Positions 42,244 through 50,843 of a stretch of DNA of 64,000 bases are shown here, in pieces. Position 1 is the stretch's first letter; each line of letters begins with the position of its first letter. A model generated the notes under the pieces. It did not search any database, was not told the DNA's origin, and was given only the letters and a program-made list of their open reading frames with translations. The translations under genes and the position numbers were made by a program. The DNA comes from CAMAVH01 sp964628235 (GTDB taxonomy: Bacteria; Pseudomonadota; Alphaproteobacteria; SMXQ01), in assembly GCA_964628235.1 (NCBI GenBank), contig CAZVLU010000011.1, positions 15,565 through 79,564 on the forward strand. The letters run 5' to 3'.

Positions 42244-43329
42244 TTATTTGCAGCCACAGGTGGCGGTGTGGACATGCGCGAGCTTGCGCGCCACGACCTT
42301 CCACTCGATCTTTTCGCCGCCGCGGTAAATCAGCGCCTTCTCTTCCGGGCCGTCGACCTTCATCTCCTCGGGCGCAGTCCATTCCTCGGTGCCGAGCGTG
42401 ATGGTGTCCTCGTTCGGCTCCAGGCCGTAATGCTTGGGGCCGTTCAGGCTGGCGAACATCTCGAGCTTGTCGAGCTTGCCTTCCTTGGCGAAGGTCTTGG
42501 CGTAGCTTTCGATGGCGACCGGCGCGTTGAACAGGCCGGCGGCGCCGGTCACGGCGAGCTTTTTGGTCACCGGATGGGGCGCCGAATCGGTGCCGAGCCA
42601 GAACTTGCCGTCGCCCGACGTCGCCGCCTCGACCAGCGCCTTGCGGTCGTCCTCGGTCTTGATGACCGGCATGCAATACATGTAGGGCTTGAGGCCCCAG
42701 CCGAGCCAGTCGGTGCGGTTGAGCAGCAGATGATAGGGCGTGATGGTGCCGCCGAGTTGCGGCGACATCTCGCGCACGAAATCGACGCCGATGCGCGATG
42801 AAACATGCTCAAGCACGACGCGCAGCTTGGGGAACGCTTTCAGCAGCGGCGCGAGCCGCCGCTCGATGAACACGGCTTCGCGGTCGAAGATATCGACTTC
42901 GGGATCGACTTCCTCGCCATGGATCAGCAGCGTCATGCCGATCTTCTCCATCCGCTCGAAAACCTTCCAGGCCTTGCGGATGTCGGTGACGCCGTAGCTC
43001 GAATTGGTCGTGGCATTGGCGGGATAGAGCTTCACGGCGGTGAAGACCTTGTCCTTGAAGCCGATCTCGACCTCGTTGGGGTCGGTATCGTCGGTCAGGT
43101 AGCAGGTCATCAACGGCTTGAAATTAGAGCCTTCGGGCAGCGCCGCCAGGATGCGCTCGCGATAGGCGATGGCGTCCTTCACGTTCAGGACCGGCGGCAG
43201 CAGATTGGGCATGATGATGGCGCGGCCGAAATTATGCGCCGTGAAGGGGAGCGCGGCCTTCAGCATGGCGCCGTCGCGCACATGCAGGTGCCAATCGTCG
43301 GGTTTGCGAATGGTGATGGACTGGGTCAT
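42244..43329 (-). CDS. pyrC: Dihydroorotase, class II (E. coli PyrC type)
   Basis: A 361-aa zinc enzyme that closes carbamoyl-aspartate to dihydroorotate. HLHVRDG (14-20) supplies the first metal ligands, AVKLYPANATTNSSYGV contains the bridging lysine, and IHGEEVDPEVDIFDREAVF, TPYHLLLNRTDWLGWGLKP and LGTDSAPHP complete the active site. This is the homodimeric E. coli-type enzyme. The start is set at MTQSITIRKPDD (ATG at 43329). The C-terminal tail ends in CGCK. A 41-base inverted repeat lies upstream. It reads in the same direction as the amidase/TcuA/pyrD/ETF train. Confidence 0.95.
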   Translation of the reverse strand: MTQSITIRKPDDWHLHVRDGAMLKAALPFTAHNFGRAIIMPNLLPPVLNVKDAIAYRERILAALPEGSNFKPLMTCYLTDDTDPNEVEIGFKDKVFTAVKLYPANATTNSSYGVTDIRKAWKVFERMEKIGMTLLIHGEEVDPEVDIFDREAVFIERRLAPLLKAFPKLRVVLEHVSSRIGVDFVREMSPQLGGTITPYHLLLNRTDWLGWGLKPYMYCMPVIKTEDDRKALVEAATSGDGKFWLGTDSAPHPVTKKLAVTGAAGLFNAPVAIESYAKTFAKEGKLDKLEMFASLNGPKHYGLEPNEDTITLGTEEWTAPEEMKVDGPEEKALIYRGGEKIEWKVVARKLAHVHTATCGCK

Positions 43330-43459
43330 CGGAAATCCCGTCACTCAGCGACAGCCGGGCTGGACTGGGGTGGTCAGAGCCGAGGCGAAAATTGCAGCCG
43401 CCATTGGGAGACATCCTGAAAAAGGGTGAACCAAAGTCGTGGGGGAATTAAGCCCCTCC

Positions 43460-43500
43460 ACTGTCCTAAAATCAATAACTATTCCCAATTTTAGCACAGT
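43460..43500. promoter_or_regulatory. Imperfect 13-bp inverted repeat upstream of pyrC
   Basis: ACTGTCCTAAAAT and ATTTTAGCACAGT match as inverse complements except at one position, with 15 bases between. The spacer contains ATTCCCAATTT, whose complement AAATTGGGAAT shares ten bases with a site in front of the XRE gene. Candidate operator for pyrC. Confidence 0.5.
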
Positions 43501-43628
43501 CGGTAGAAAATAGCGCAGCAGGTCCGGCTCAGGTAACTTCGTGACTCGGATGTCTCAAAACCTTCATGGCCTGGGAAATCCCCGCCCTTTTCCGCCCTTT
43601 TGGACGGATGAAAGACCGGGCGGCCGCT

Positions 43629-44513
43629 TTAGTTATCTTGGCGTTTGATCATCTCGCGAAGATGTTCGGCAGCCGCGACGCCCTTCAGGGCCCGCTTCCA
43701 CATCTGGTCCACCGCCTTGTGATGCAAGCTGAGCGCTTCGGGCGCCGACGTGATCATGGCGACGCCGACGCGCACGTTCGGCTGCTCGCCGAGGCGGAAC
43801 GGGCTGACCGTGAGGACCTGGCGGTCCGGCTGGCGGAAAATCTGGAAACCTGTGTGCGGCAAGGTGTCGGGCACGATGCCGATTTGCACGCCGATCGGCT
43901 CGCTCTCGACCAGTTGGGCGAAATGGTCGACCTCAGCGCGCGCCAGCTCGCGGCGCTCGCGCTGCGTCTTTGGCGGCAAATCGAGCCGTCCGACCAAGCC
44001 GTTGCGCAGAAAGCGGTCGACTTCCGAGGCGGCGATGAGATTGACCACGCCGGGCTGGCGCTTGCGGTAGCTGTCGCGGCGCTGCTGCAGGATGTTCATG
44101 ATGTCGCCCACTTCGTTTATGGCGCGGGCGCGGTCTTCAAGGTTTTCGGGGATGCTTTCTTCCAGCACTTTGGCGAGCGTGGCGACGAACTTGTCGGAGC
44201 CGAGCAACGATGAGATCGGGCCGGCGAGCACGACGATATGTTCGGCATTCTCCTCGATCTGGCGCATACGCTCGAAGTAGCTGACGGCCGAGGCGACATA
44301 TTCGACGCCGACCCCGAGCAGGGTTGGCACCGAGACGTTGAGCATCTCGGCGAGCTTCTCCAGCGTGTCGATCTTGGCCAGCTCGCCCTTCTCGAAGCGG
44401 TAGAGCGCCGTGCGCGAGATGCCGATGCGGCGCGCGATCTCCTCGGCGGACAGGCCGGAGCCGAGGCGGAAGGCTTTGAGGCGATTGCCGATGTCGTCGA
44501 ACCGAATAGCCAT
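43629..44513 (-). CDS. XRE-family transcriptional regulator
   Basis: A 294-aa regulator with an N-terminal Cro/C1-type helix-turn-helix (about 8-66: IGNRLKAFRLGSGLSAEEIARRIGIS and onward) and a long C-terminal region of unknown fold (about 75-294). I set the start at MAIRFDDIGN (ATG at 44513); the longer frame to 44666 adds sequence that overlaps its own control region. It lies between pyrC and the second UbiD gene, all on the - strand. Short dyads with TCCCAAAA/TTTTGGGA and TGGGAAAT stand in front of it, so it probably regulates itself and possibly the pyrC train. Confidence 0.87.
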   Translation of the reverse strand: MAIRFDDIGNRLKAFRLGSGLSAEEIARRIGISRTALYRFEKGELAKIDTLEKLAEMLNVSVPTLLGVGVEYVASAVSYFERMRQIEENAEHIVVLAGPISSLLGSDKFVATLAKVLEESIPENLEDRARAINEVGDIMNILQQRRDSYRKRQPGVVNLIAASEVDRFLRNGLVGRLDLPPKTQRERRELARAEVDHFAQLVESEPIGVQIGIVPDTLPHTGFQIFRQPDRQVLTVSPFRLGEQPNVRVGVAMITSAPEALSLHHKAVDQMWKRALKGVAAAEHLREMIKRQDN

Positions 44514-44532
44514 GGCGAGCGATATCCCTTGA

Positions 44533-44627
44533 TCCCAAAATAGTCCCGCATGACATATTTTTGGGACGGTGGACGATAACCCGCGAAGGAATTCGATTCC
44601 TGGGAAATATTCGCCAAATTGGGAAAT
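44533..44627. promoter_or_regulatory. Repeated TGGGA-type sites upstream of the XRE gene
   Basis: TCCCAAAA (44533-44540) and TTTTGGGA (44559-44566) form a perfect 8-bp dyad. Two direct copies of TGGGAAAT follow at 44601 and 44620. The 10-mer AAATTGGGAA at 44616 also occurs (reverse strand) upstream of pyrC. Candidate autoregulatory operator. Confidence 0.5.
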
Positions 44628-44674
44628 GTCCTGTGGATAGCGTGGATAAGCCGAAATCTGCGCCAAAACGGCAA

Positions 44675-44700
44675 CGGCCGCTCCGATCAGGGAGCGGCCG
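44675..44700 (-). terminator. Hairpin after the second UbiD gene
   Basis: CGGCCGCTCC pairs perfectly with GGAGCGGCCG around GATCAG, 42 bases after the UbiD stop. The - strand has only a weak T-tract downstream. Confidence 0.6.
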
Positions 44701-44741
44701 CAGCGCGAAACGCAATTCGGTACGCTATCGAACCGTGCCGC

Positions 44742-46196
44742 TTAGCTCTTCGGCAGCACGTCCTTGAACTTGGCGAAAATGCGCTCATCCAAGGGCTTGC
44801 TGGAGCGGACCACCGGCGGGAAGGTCGCCTTGCGCAGCCAGGGAATGCAGGCGTCGATCACCACGCGCGAGTTGAACGAGTTGTTGCCGGGCGGATAGCT
44901 CATCGGATCGAGATGGGTCGACCAGCAGTTGTTGAGGATGGTGATGTCCTCCTTCGGGTCCATGCGCGTGCAGAGCGCCCAAACCACTTCGTTCATCTCC
45001 GCCGGATTCACGTCGTCGTCGACGACGATGACGACGCGGTTGGCGTAAGCGCCGGCATGGCACTGCGAGGCGATGAGGCCGGCCTGCTTGGAATGGCCGC
45101 CGTACATCTGCTTGATCGAGATCGTCAGCCACAGACGGCTGCCGCCCGCTTCATGGGCCCACACGCCGGTGACGCCCGGAATGCCCGCCGCCTCGATCTG
45201 GTGCCACACCACGCCGCAGCGATAAGTGCCGCGATAGAAGGTGTCGTCGTTCGGCGGCACGGCAGGAATCGCGCCGAGCAAGATCGGATCGTTGCGATGG
45301 AAGAAGCTTTCGACGCGGATGACAGGCTCCTTCTGCACGCCGCCGGCGTAATAGCCGGTCCATTCGCCGAGCGGGCCTTCGTCGATCACGTCGCCGGGGT
45401 GGATGAAGCCTTCGAAGGCGATTTCGGCATGAGCCGGAATCGGCAGGCCGGTCTTCGGCCCATAGATGACATCGACAGGCTCGCCGATCAGGCCGCCGGC
45501 GGCGTCATACTCGTTCTTGCCGTAAGGCACTTCGAGGCCCGCGACCATGAACAGCGCCGGATGCATGCCGACGACGACCGCGATGGGGACCGGCTTGCCG
45601 GCATCGAGGTAGCGCTTCTTGATGAGGTCGCCATGCTTGCCCTTCGACGTCATCAGAGTCGCGACCTTCTTGTCGTGGACCTGCACGCGGTAGGCGCCGT
45701 AATTGATCCAGCCAGAATCGGGATCCTTCATGATCACCATGCAGCCGGTGCCGATGTAATAGCCGCCGTCGCCTTCATGCCAACGCGGCGTCGGAATTTT
45801 CAACAGGTCGATGTCGTCGCCGTAGAATTCGTTTTCCATCAGCGTGCCGGTGTTGACCTCGCGCGGCGCGATCATCTTGGCGTTGCGGAAGGTGTCGCGC
45901 CAATAGCGGACGAGATCGATCTCGTTCGATTCCGGCGGCAGGCCGAGCGTGCGGATGATGCGCTTGGCCGACGTCAACACATTGGCGCAGACGCGAAAGC
46001 CCGGCTGGTAGCCCGGCACATTGTCGAACAACAGCGTCGGGCGGCCCATCTTGCGCTGATAGACGTCGAGGATGCCGCCGATCTCTTCTTCGCGGTCGGC
46101 GCCGCTGACATGCTGCAGGTCGCCCGCCGCCTCGCATTCCGCGAGCCAGGCGCGCAAATCCTGTTTCGAACTGTTCGTCGCCGCCTTGGTCGCCAT
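44742..46196 (-). CDS. UbiD-family prenyl-FMN-dependent decarboxylase, second copy
   Basis: A 484-aa cytoplasmic (de)carboxylase. As in the first copy, the key residues are present: Asn165 and Arg170 in NYGAYR, and Glu273 and Glu278 in EGPLGEWTGYY. The two proteins share the overall order (FDNVPGYQPGFR, GTGCMVIMKDPDSGW, GLPIPAHAEI, WAHEAGGSRLWL) but differ enough to suggest different substrates. The Bug receptor at 46322 lies just upstream on the same strand, so uptake and decarboxylation of one acid may be linked. UbiX is 38 kb away. Confidence 0.94.
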   Translation of the reverse strand: MATKAATNSSKQDLRAWLAECEAAGDLQHVSGADREEEIGGILDVYQRKMGRPTLLFDNVPGYQPGFRVCANVLTSAKRIIRTLGLPPESNEIDLVRYWRDTFRNAKMIAPREVNTGTLMENEFYGDDIDLLKIPTPRWHEGDGGYYIGTGCMVIMKDPDSGWINYGAYRVQVHDKKVATLMTSKGKHGDLIKKRYLDAGKPVPIAVVVGMHPALFMVAGLEVPYGKNEYDAAGGLIGEPVDVIYGPKTGLPIPAHAEIAFEGFIHPGDVIDEGPLGEWTGYYAGGVQKEPVIRVESFFHRNDPILLGAIPAVPPNDDTFYRGTYRCGVVWHQIEAAGIPGVTGVWAHEAGGSRLWLTISIKQMYGGHSKQAGLIASQCHAGAYANRVVIVVDDDVNPAEMNEVVWALCTRMDPKEDITILNNCWSTHLDPMSYPPGNNSFNSRVVIDACIPWLRKATFPPVVRSSKPLDERIFAKFKDVLPKS

Positions 46197-46321
46197 GCTG
46201 AAATCCTCGATTTATGCGGGTCGAAATATAGGAGCGACGTTAAAAGCGGGCCGTCCCAGTTTCAATGCAAATTACAAAATAGAGCAGCGAGCGGAAATGA
46301 AGTCCCGCCCGCCGCACATCG

Positions 46322-47260
46322 TCACCAGCCGAGAATGGCCTTCGTTTTGTCGAACACCGGCTGCGGAATCTTCGCCGCATCCTGCACCAGCGCGTCGAGT
46401 TGCGCGCCCGTGCGCAAGCGCACATCGAATTGCGCCTTCTCCATATCGGCGATGAAGGCCGGATCCTTGGCCGTCGCTTCATAAGCCGCGCGCAGCGCGG
46501 CGACGCGGTCTAACGGCACGCCGGGCGCCACCCAATGGTTGTAGCCGACGGCGACCGGCATAGAGACCAGCGCCGCGATCTGCTTAGCTTCGTCCGTGGT
46601 GGCGAGATCGGTGAGCAACGGCACGTTGGGCAGGTCCGGCTCCTTCTCGGTGCCGACCTGCGCCAGAATCGCCACCTTGCCGCTTTTCACCCACTCGGAT
46701 TTTTGGCTCATCAAGCTGGCGTAGGACCCGCCGCCGCGGCCATGCAGTTCGCCGCGCTCGATGGCGAGGTTGGTCTCGTTCGTGCCGGCATAGCCGTTGA
46801 TGATCTTGAATTTGGTGCCGGCGATGGCGTTCATCATATTGGCGTAGATGTTGGCGTCGGAGATGACGCCGCTGCCGCCCATCAGCACTTCTTTGGTCTT
46901 GGCGTCGGCGACGGTTTTCACGCCGCTGGTCTCGACCCACACGAAGGCGACATTATTCGACGAGCTGATCGAGCCGATCCATTGGAATTTCGCCGGGTCA
47001 TACTGCGCGCCCTCGCCGCCGAGCAGCTGGTACATGGCCGCGAACTGGTTGACGGCCGCGATATGAGTGCCGTCCTTCGGCGCGATGGCGTAGACATGAT
47101 TCGCCGCCTTGACGCCGCCGGCGCCGAAGCCGACGATCAGATTGACGGTCTTGCCTTTGTAAAAATCGGCCGCCGATTGGGCTTGAGCGCCGGAGGCGAC
47201 AGCCAGAGTCGCCGCTGCTGCCGTGGCGCACAGCAGAGTCTTGAAGGATCGCAGATTCAT
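46322..47260 (-). CDS. TctC/Bug receptor with an internal deletion in the ligand-binding loop
   Basis: A 312-aa protein; relatives in the window are 348-355 aa. Start MNLRSFKTLL (ATG 47260), with AAAGGAG upstream. The signal peptide ends near GAQAQ. After FYKGKTVNLIVGFGAGG the protein jumps directly to VKAANHVYAIAPKDGT. Compared with the receptor at 6793, about 33 residues are missing, from the GYD ligand loop through the NMPGAG segment. The deletion is in frame and falls between two GAGG-coding repeats (GGCGCCGGCGGC type), as expected from slippage or recombination. The rest is normal. The missing part forms ligand contacts in Bug proteins, so this receptor may not bind its original ligand. 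Confidence 0.88.
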   Translation of the reverse strand: MNLRSFKTLLCATAAAATLAVASGAQAQSAADFYKGKTVNLIVGFGAGGVKAANHVYAIAPKDGTHIAAVNQFAAMYQLLGGEGAQYDPAKFQWIGSISSSNNVAFVWVETSGVKTVADAKTKEVLMGGSGVISDANIYANMMNAIAGTKFKIINGYAGTNETNLAIERGELHGRGGGSYASLMSQKSEWVKSGKVAILAQVGTEKEPDLPNVPLLTDLATTDEAKQIAALVSMPVAVGYNHWVAPGVPLDRVAALRAAYEATAKDPAFIADMEKAQFDVRLRTGAQLDALVQDAAKIPQPVFDKTKAILGW

Positions 47261-47374
47261 GATCTTCGGCACTCCTTTGAATGATGAAGGACGACGGTCC
47301 GCCGACCCTGTCAGGAATTTGCCGCGCTGAACCCTCTCAGGACCGGCGCGGCCCCTGATGTTTTAAACTCTGCC

Positions 47375-48364
47375 TCAGACGCGGAATATATGGCCGCGCT
47401 TGCGGCCCTGATCGACCTTGAGGAACAGGTCGTCGAGCGAATGCTGCTTCGAGCTGATGCCCTGCTCGAAGGAATACTTCGCGAGAAGATTGAGTTGATG
47501 CTCGTTCTTCTCGGTCATGCCGTACTCGAACGGATCGGTGCCCATCGCCTCTTCCTGCTCTTCCCAGGCTTCGCGGTACCAGGCGAGCGGCGCGACGCGC
47601 GGGTTCTCCATGCGCTTCATGCCGAGCGCCTTCGCCTCATTGAAGGCATGGAACAGATTGATCGGCACCCAGGGATGCTTGTCGACGATTTCCTGCTTGA
47701 TGCCGACAGCATGCATGATCGGGAAAATGCCGGTGCGCTTGTAAAACGCCTTTTCCTCGGATTTGTAATCGGGGAACAGGCGGCCGACGTTGGGATCCTT
47801 GTCGAGCATCGGCTGGATCAGGTCGGGATGCAGCAGCGCGTCCAACTCGCCTTTCGCCAGCATTTCCTCGACGCCGCGATCGTTCGGCAGCTTGGTCAGC
47901 TTGAGGCCCGGCGGCGGCACGAAGGGCACGCTCTCGTCGAGCTCCGAGTACCAGTCGATCGAGCGGTGCGGCACGCCATATTCCGACTCGAGAATGCCGC
48001 GCATCCACAAGATGGCGCTCGCCTGATATTGCTTCACGCCGACCTTCTTGCCGATCAGGTCGGTGGGCTTTGTGATGCCCTTCTTCGTGTTGATGAAGAT
48101 GAAGCCATGGCGGAAGCGGCGATGCGGAAAGACGGGAATGGCGGCGAAGGGCTGGCCCTTGTCGCGCGCCGCCATATAGGACGAGCAGGAGATTTCGCCC
48201 ACGTCGAAGTCCTGATTGCGCAGGAAGCGCCAGTGGCGAGTCGTCGAGTCCATCTTGGTGACGACGGTCAGGTCGATGCCGTCCGCCTTGACGCGACCGT
48301 CGATCAGCGGCCGGGTGATCTCGTAATCGCCGACGGCGAGCGTGAGTTGCAAATTTTTAGACAT
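47375..48364 (-). CDS. 4,5-dihydroxyphthalate decarboxylase-like protein, copy 3
   Basis: A 329-aa protein, same family and length as copies 1 and 2, no signal peptide (MSKNLQLTLAVGDYEITRPL). GGGAG lies eight bases before the ATG at 48364. Shared segments are DVGEISCSSYMAAR, AIPVFPHRRFRHGFIFI, GIFPIMHAVGIKQEIV and FEYGMTEKN. It lies between the second CoxMSL set and the deleted Bug receptor, all on the - strand, which fits a pathway in which a molybdenum hydroxylase product is decarboxylated. Function is inferred from family and position only. Confidence 0.85.
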   Translation of the reverse strand: MSKNLQLTLAVGDYEITRPLIDGRVKADGIDLTVVTKMDSTTRHWRFLRNQDFDVGEISCSSYMAARDKGQPFAAIPVFPHRRFRHGFIFINTKKGITKPTDLIGKKVGVKQYQASAILWMRGILESEYGVPHRSIDWYSELDESVPFVPPPGLKLTKLPNDRGVEEMLAKGELDALLHPDLIQPMLDKDPNVGRLFPDYKSEEKAFYKRTGIFPIMHAVGIKQEIVDKHPWVPINLFHAFNEAKALGMKRMENPRVAPLAWYREAWEEQEEAMGTDPFEYGMTEKNEHQLNLLAKYSFEQGISSKQHSLDDLFLKVDQGRKRGHIFRV

Positions 48365-48460
48365 AGTGGTTTCTCCCGAATCTCGTGACGCCCCGCGATA
48401 GTGCCGCGCGGACCAGGCAAAGCCTAGTTTGGGGCCCGACCTTACCCGGCCCACGCAGCC

Positions 48461-48480
48461 AGGCGCGCGCGGACGCGCCT
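48461..48480 (-). terminator. Hairpin after CoxL set 2
   Basis: AGGCGCG and CGCGCCT form a perfect 7-bp stem about 10 bases after the stop of the - strand CoxL gene. There is no T-tract, so it may be a 3' stabiliser. Confidence 0.4.
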
Positions 48481-48488
48481 GTTCGAAT

Positions 48489-50843
48489 TCACGCGAGCAA
48501 GGCCTTCATACGCTGCGGAGTCACCGGCAATTGCGTCACCGCGCCGGGCTTGCCGAGCGCGTCGTCGATGGCGCTGGCGATCGCGCCGCCGACGCCATTG
48601 ATGCCGCCCTCGCCCGCGCCCTTGATGCCGAGCGGATTCATCGGGCTCGGCGCATCTTCGGTGATCAGCACGTCGATCTTCGGCACCTCGCCCATAGTCG
48701 GCAGCAGGTAATCGGCAAAGGTGACGGCGAGCGGCTCGCCGGTCTCGCTATAGGCGAACTCCTCGTAGAGCGCGCCGCCGAGGCCCTGCACGCAACCGCC
48801 AACGAGTTGGCCTTCGACCATCATCGGATTGACGGCGCGGCCGATATCGTAAGCGATGAGGAAGCTTTCGCAGACGGTCTGGCCGGTCTGCTTGTCAACG
48901 CGCACCTGGGCGAAATGGATGCCATAGGGAAACACGGTGTGGTCGGTGTTGAACCAGGCTTCGACGGCGAGATGCGGGTCGCGGCCGTTGAGCAGCTTCG
49001 CGCCGGGCGCAAGTTTCTTCGACAAATCGGCGAGCGACAGCGAGGGGCCGCCGGCCGGCGCGTCCTTCTTGACGATGACGCCGTCGCGAATATCGAGATC
49101 GGCGATCGGCAATTGCAGCAGCTCCGCGCCGAATTCGAGCGCCTTGGCGCGCAATTTCAGCGCCGTCTCATTGACCGCGCTGCCGGTCAACACCGTCGCG
49201 CGCGCCGCATGGGCGCCGATGCCCTGGGCGATGCGGTCGGTCTGGCCGTGCACCACGGTGATCTTCTGGTAATCGACACCGAGCGCCTCGGCGGCGATCT
49301 GCGCCATGCTGGTCTCGAAGCCCTGGCCGAGCGACGCGCCGCCGGTGATCAATTCCATGTCGCCGTTGGCATCGACCGACATTTTCGCGCCGTCGGACGG
49401 ACCGCGGCCGCTTTCCTCGACGAAGAAGGCGATGCCGAGACCGACCGCTTCGCCCTTGGCGCGGCGCGCGGCGATCTCCGCCTTGCGCGCATTCCAACCG
49501 AAGGCTTTGAGGCCCTTGTCGAGCAGCAATTCGTAATCGCCGGAATCGTAAAGCAATTCCTCGACGCCCTGCTCCTCGAACTCGATGAGATAGGGCATCT
49601 GCGCTTTGCCGATGAGATTGCGGCGGCGCAATTCGATACGGTCGATGTTCATCTTGGCGGCAAGCGCGTCCATCAGGCGCTCGCGCACATAGGTGCTCTC
49701 GTAGCGGCCGGGCGCGCGATAAGTCGCGCAAGGCGTCTTGTTGGTCAGGCGGTAATGGCAGACGGCGCGGTAGGCCGGAATGTCGTAGCCGCCGGTCATC
49801 ATGCACATGGTGCGGTTGGCGACATTGGCGCCGTGGGTGCGCACGTAAGCGCCTTGGTCGTGGAAAATCTCGTCGTCGATGCCGAGGACTTTGCCGTCCT
49901 TGTCGGCGCAGATGCGCACCTTGTGGCGCTGCTCGCGGCCCTGGTTGGCGCACATCAGATGTTCGCGGCGATCCTCGATCCATTTGATCGGCCGGCCGAG
50001 ACGCATGGCGGCGACCAGCACCAACACATCCTCAGGATAAAGCTCGCCGCGGATTCCGAAGCCGCCGCCGACATGGCTCTCATGGACATGCAGCCCCTTG
50101 GGAGCGCGGCCGAGCATTTTCACCAAGGTCTCGCGGTTGCGGTGCGGCACCTTGGCCGCGCCGTGCAATTCGAGGATGTCCTTGGCGGCGTCGTAATAGC
50201 CGATGGCGCCGCGCGTCTCCATCGGCACGCCGGAATGGCGGCCAGTGAACAGATCGAGCTCGACGATGGTATGGGCCTTCTTGAAGGCCGCCTCGATGTC
50301 GCCGAAACTATGCTTGAGCAGCGCGCCTTCGGTGCTGCGGCCCGGCTCGAATTCGCCGGGCGTCGCCCAGCTATCGACGACGACGGGCAGCTCGTCGATC
50401 TCGACATCGACCAACTCAGCGGCGTCTTCCGCGACATATGGGTCTTCGGCGAAAACGGCGGCGATGGGATCGCCGACATAGCGGACGCGGCCTTTGGCCA
50501 GCACCGGCTGGCGATAGGGCTTGAGAATCTCGGCGCCGCGATCGGCGCGGAAATCGACCGGGCCTAATTCTTTAATATCGTCGCAGGTCCAGATGGCGAC
50601 GACGCCCGGCAGCTTGAGCGCCTCGGCGACGTTGACCGATTTGATGACGCCGTTCGCCATCGATGACCGCACCATGCGCATGTGCAACTGGCGCGGAAAA
50701 TTTATGTCGCCGGCGTAGCGGCCGCGCCCGGTGACGAGCGGCGGATCCTCCAGGCGGACGGCACGCTTGCCGAGAATGGCGCGCTCTTCAGTGGTGGGCG
50801 GCGTCGGGTAGGTTTTGGCACCGGCGAAGTGATCGACGCTCAC
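48489..50843 (-). CDS. Molybdenum hydroxylase catalytic subunit (CoxL-like), set 2
   Basis: A 784-aa molybdopterin subunit. HVGGGFGIRGELYPED is the cofactor motif and GIKGAGEGG carries the catalytic Glu745. The active-site loop reads ATYRAPGRYEST where CO dehydrogenases have AYRCSFR, so this too is a CoxL-like hydroxylase of unknown substrate. It differs from set 1 in that loop (PVRGAGQPQ there), so the two enzymes probably accept different substrates. The GTG start overlaps the CoxS stop (GTGA). Gene order M-S-L is the same as in set 1. Confidence 0.94.
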   Translation of the reverse strand: MSVDHFAGAKTYPTPPTTEERAILGKRAVRLEDPPLVTGRGRYAGDINFPRQLHMRMVRSSMANGVIKSVNVAEALKLPGVVAIWTCDDIKELGPVDFRADRGAEILKPYRQPVLAKGRVRYVGDPIAAVFAEDPYVAEDAAELVDVEIDELPVVVDSWATPGEFEPGRSTEGALLKHSFGDIEAAFKKAHTIVELDLFTGRHSGVPMETRGAIGYYDAAKDILELHGAAKVPHRNRETLVKMLGRAPKGLHVHESHVGGGFGIRGELYPEDVLVLVAAMRLGRPIKWIEDRREHLMCANQGREQRHKVRICADKDGKVLGIDDEIFHDQGAYVRTHGANVANRTMCMMTGGYDIPAYRAVCHYRLTNKTPCATYRAPGRYESTYVRERLMDALAAKMNIDRIELRRRNLIGKAQMPYLIEFEEQGVEELLYDSGDYELLLDKGLKAFGWNARKAEIAARRAKGEAVGLGIAFFVEESGRGPSDGAKMSVDANGDMELITGGASLGQGFETSMAQIAAEALGVDYQKITVVHGQTDRIAQGIGAHAARATVLTGSAVNETALKLRAKALEFGAELLQLPIADLDIRDGVIVKKDAPAGGPSLSLADLSKKLAPGAKLLNGRDPHLAVEAWFNTDHTVFPYGIHFAQVRVDKQTGQTVCESFLIAYDIGRAVNPMMVEGQLVGGCVQGLGGALYEEFAYSETGEPLAVTFADYLLPTMGEVPKIDVLITEDAPSPMNPLGIKGAGEGGINGVGGAIASAIDDALGKPGAVTQLPVTPQRMKALLA

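Noticed and set aside
48429..50567. A 712-codon + strand open frame opposite CoxL of set 2
   Set aside because: Same reason: antisense shadow with composition unlike a real protein.
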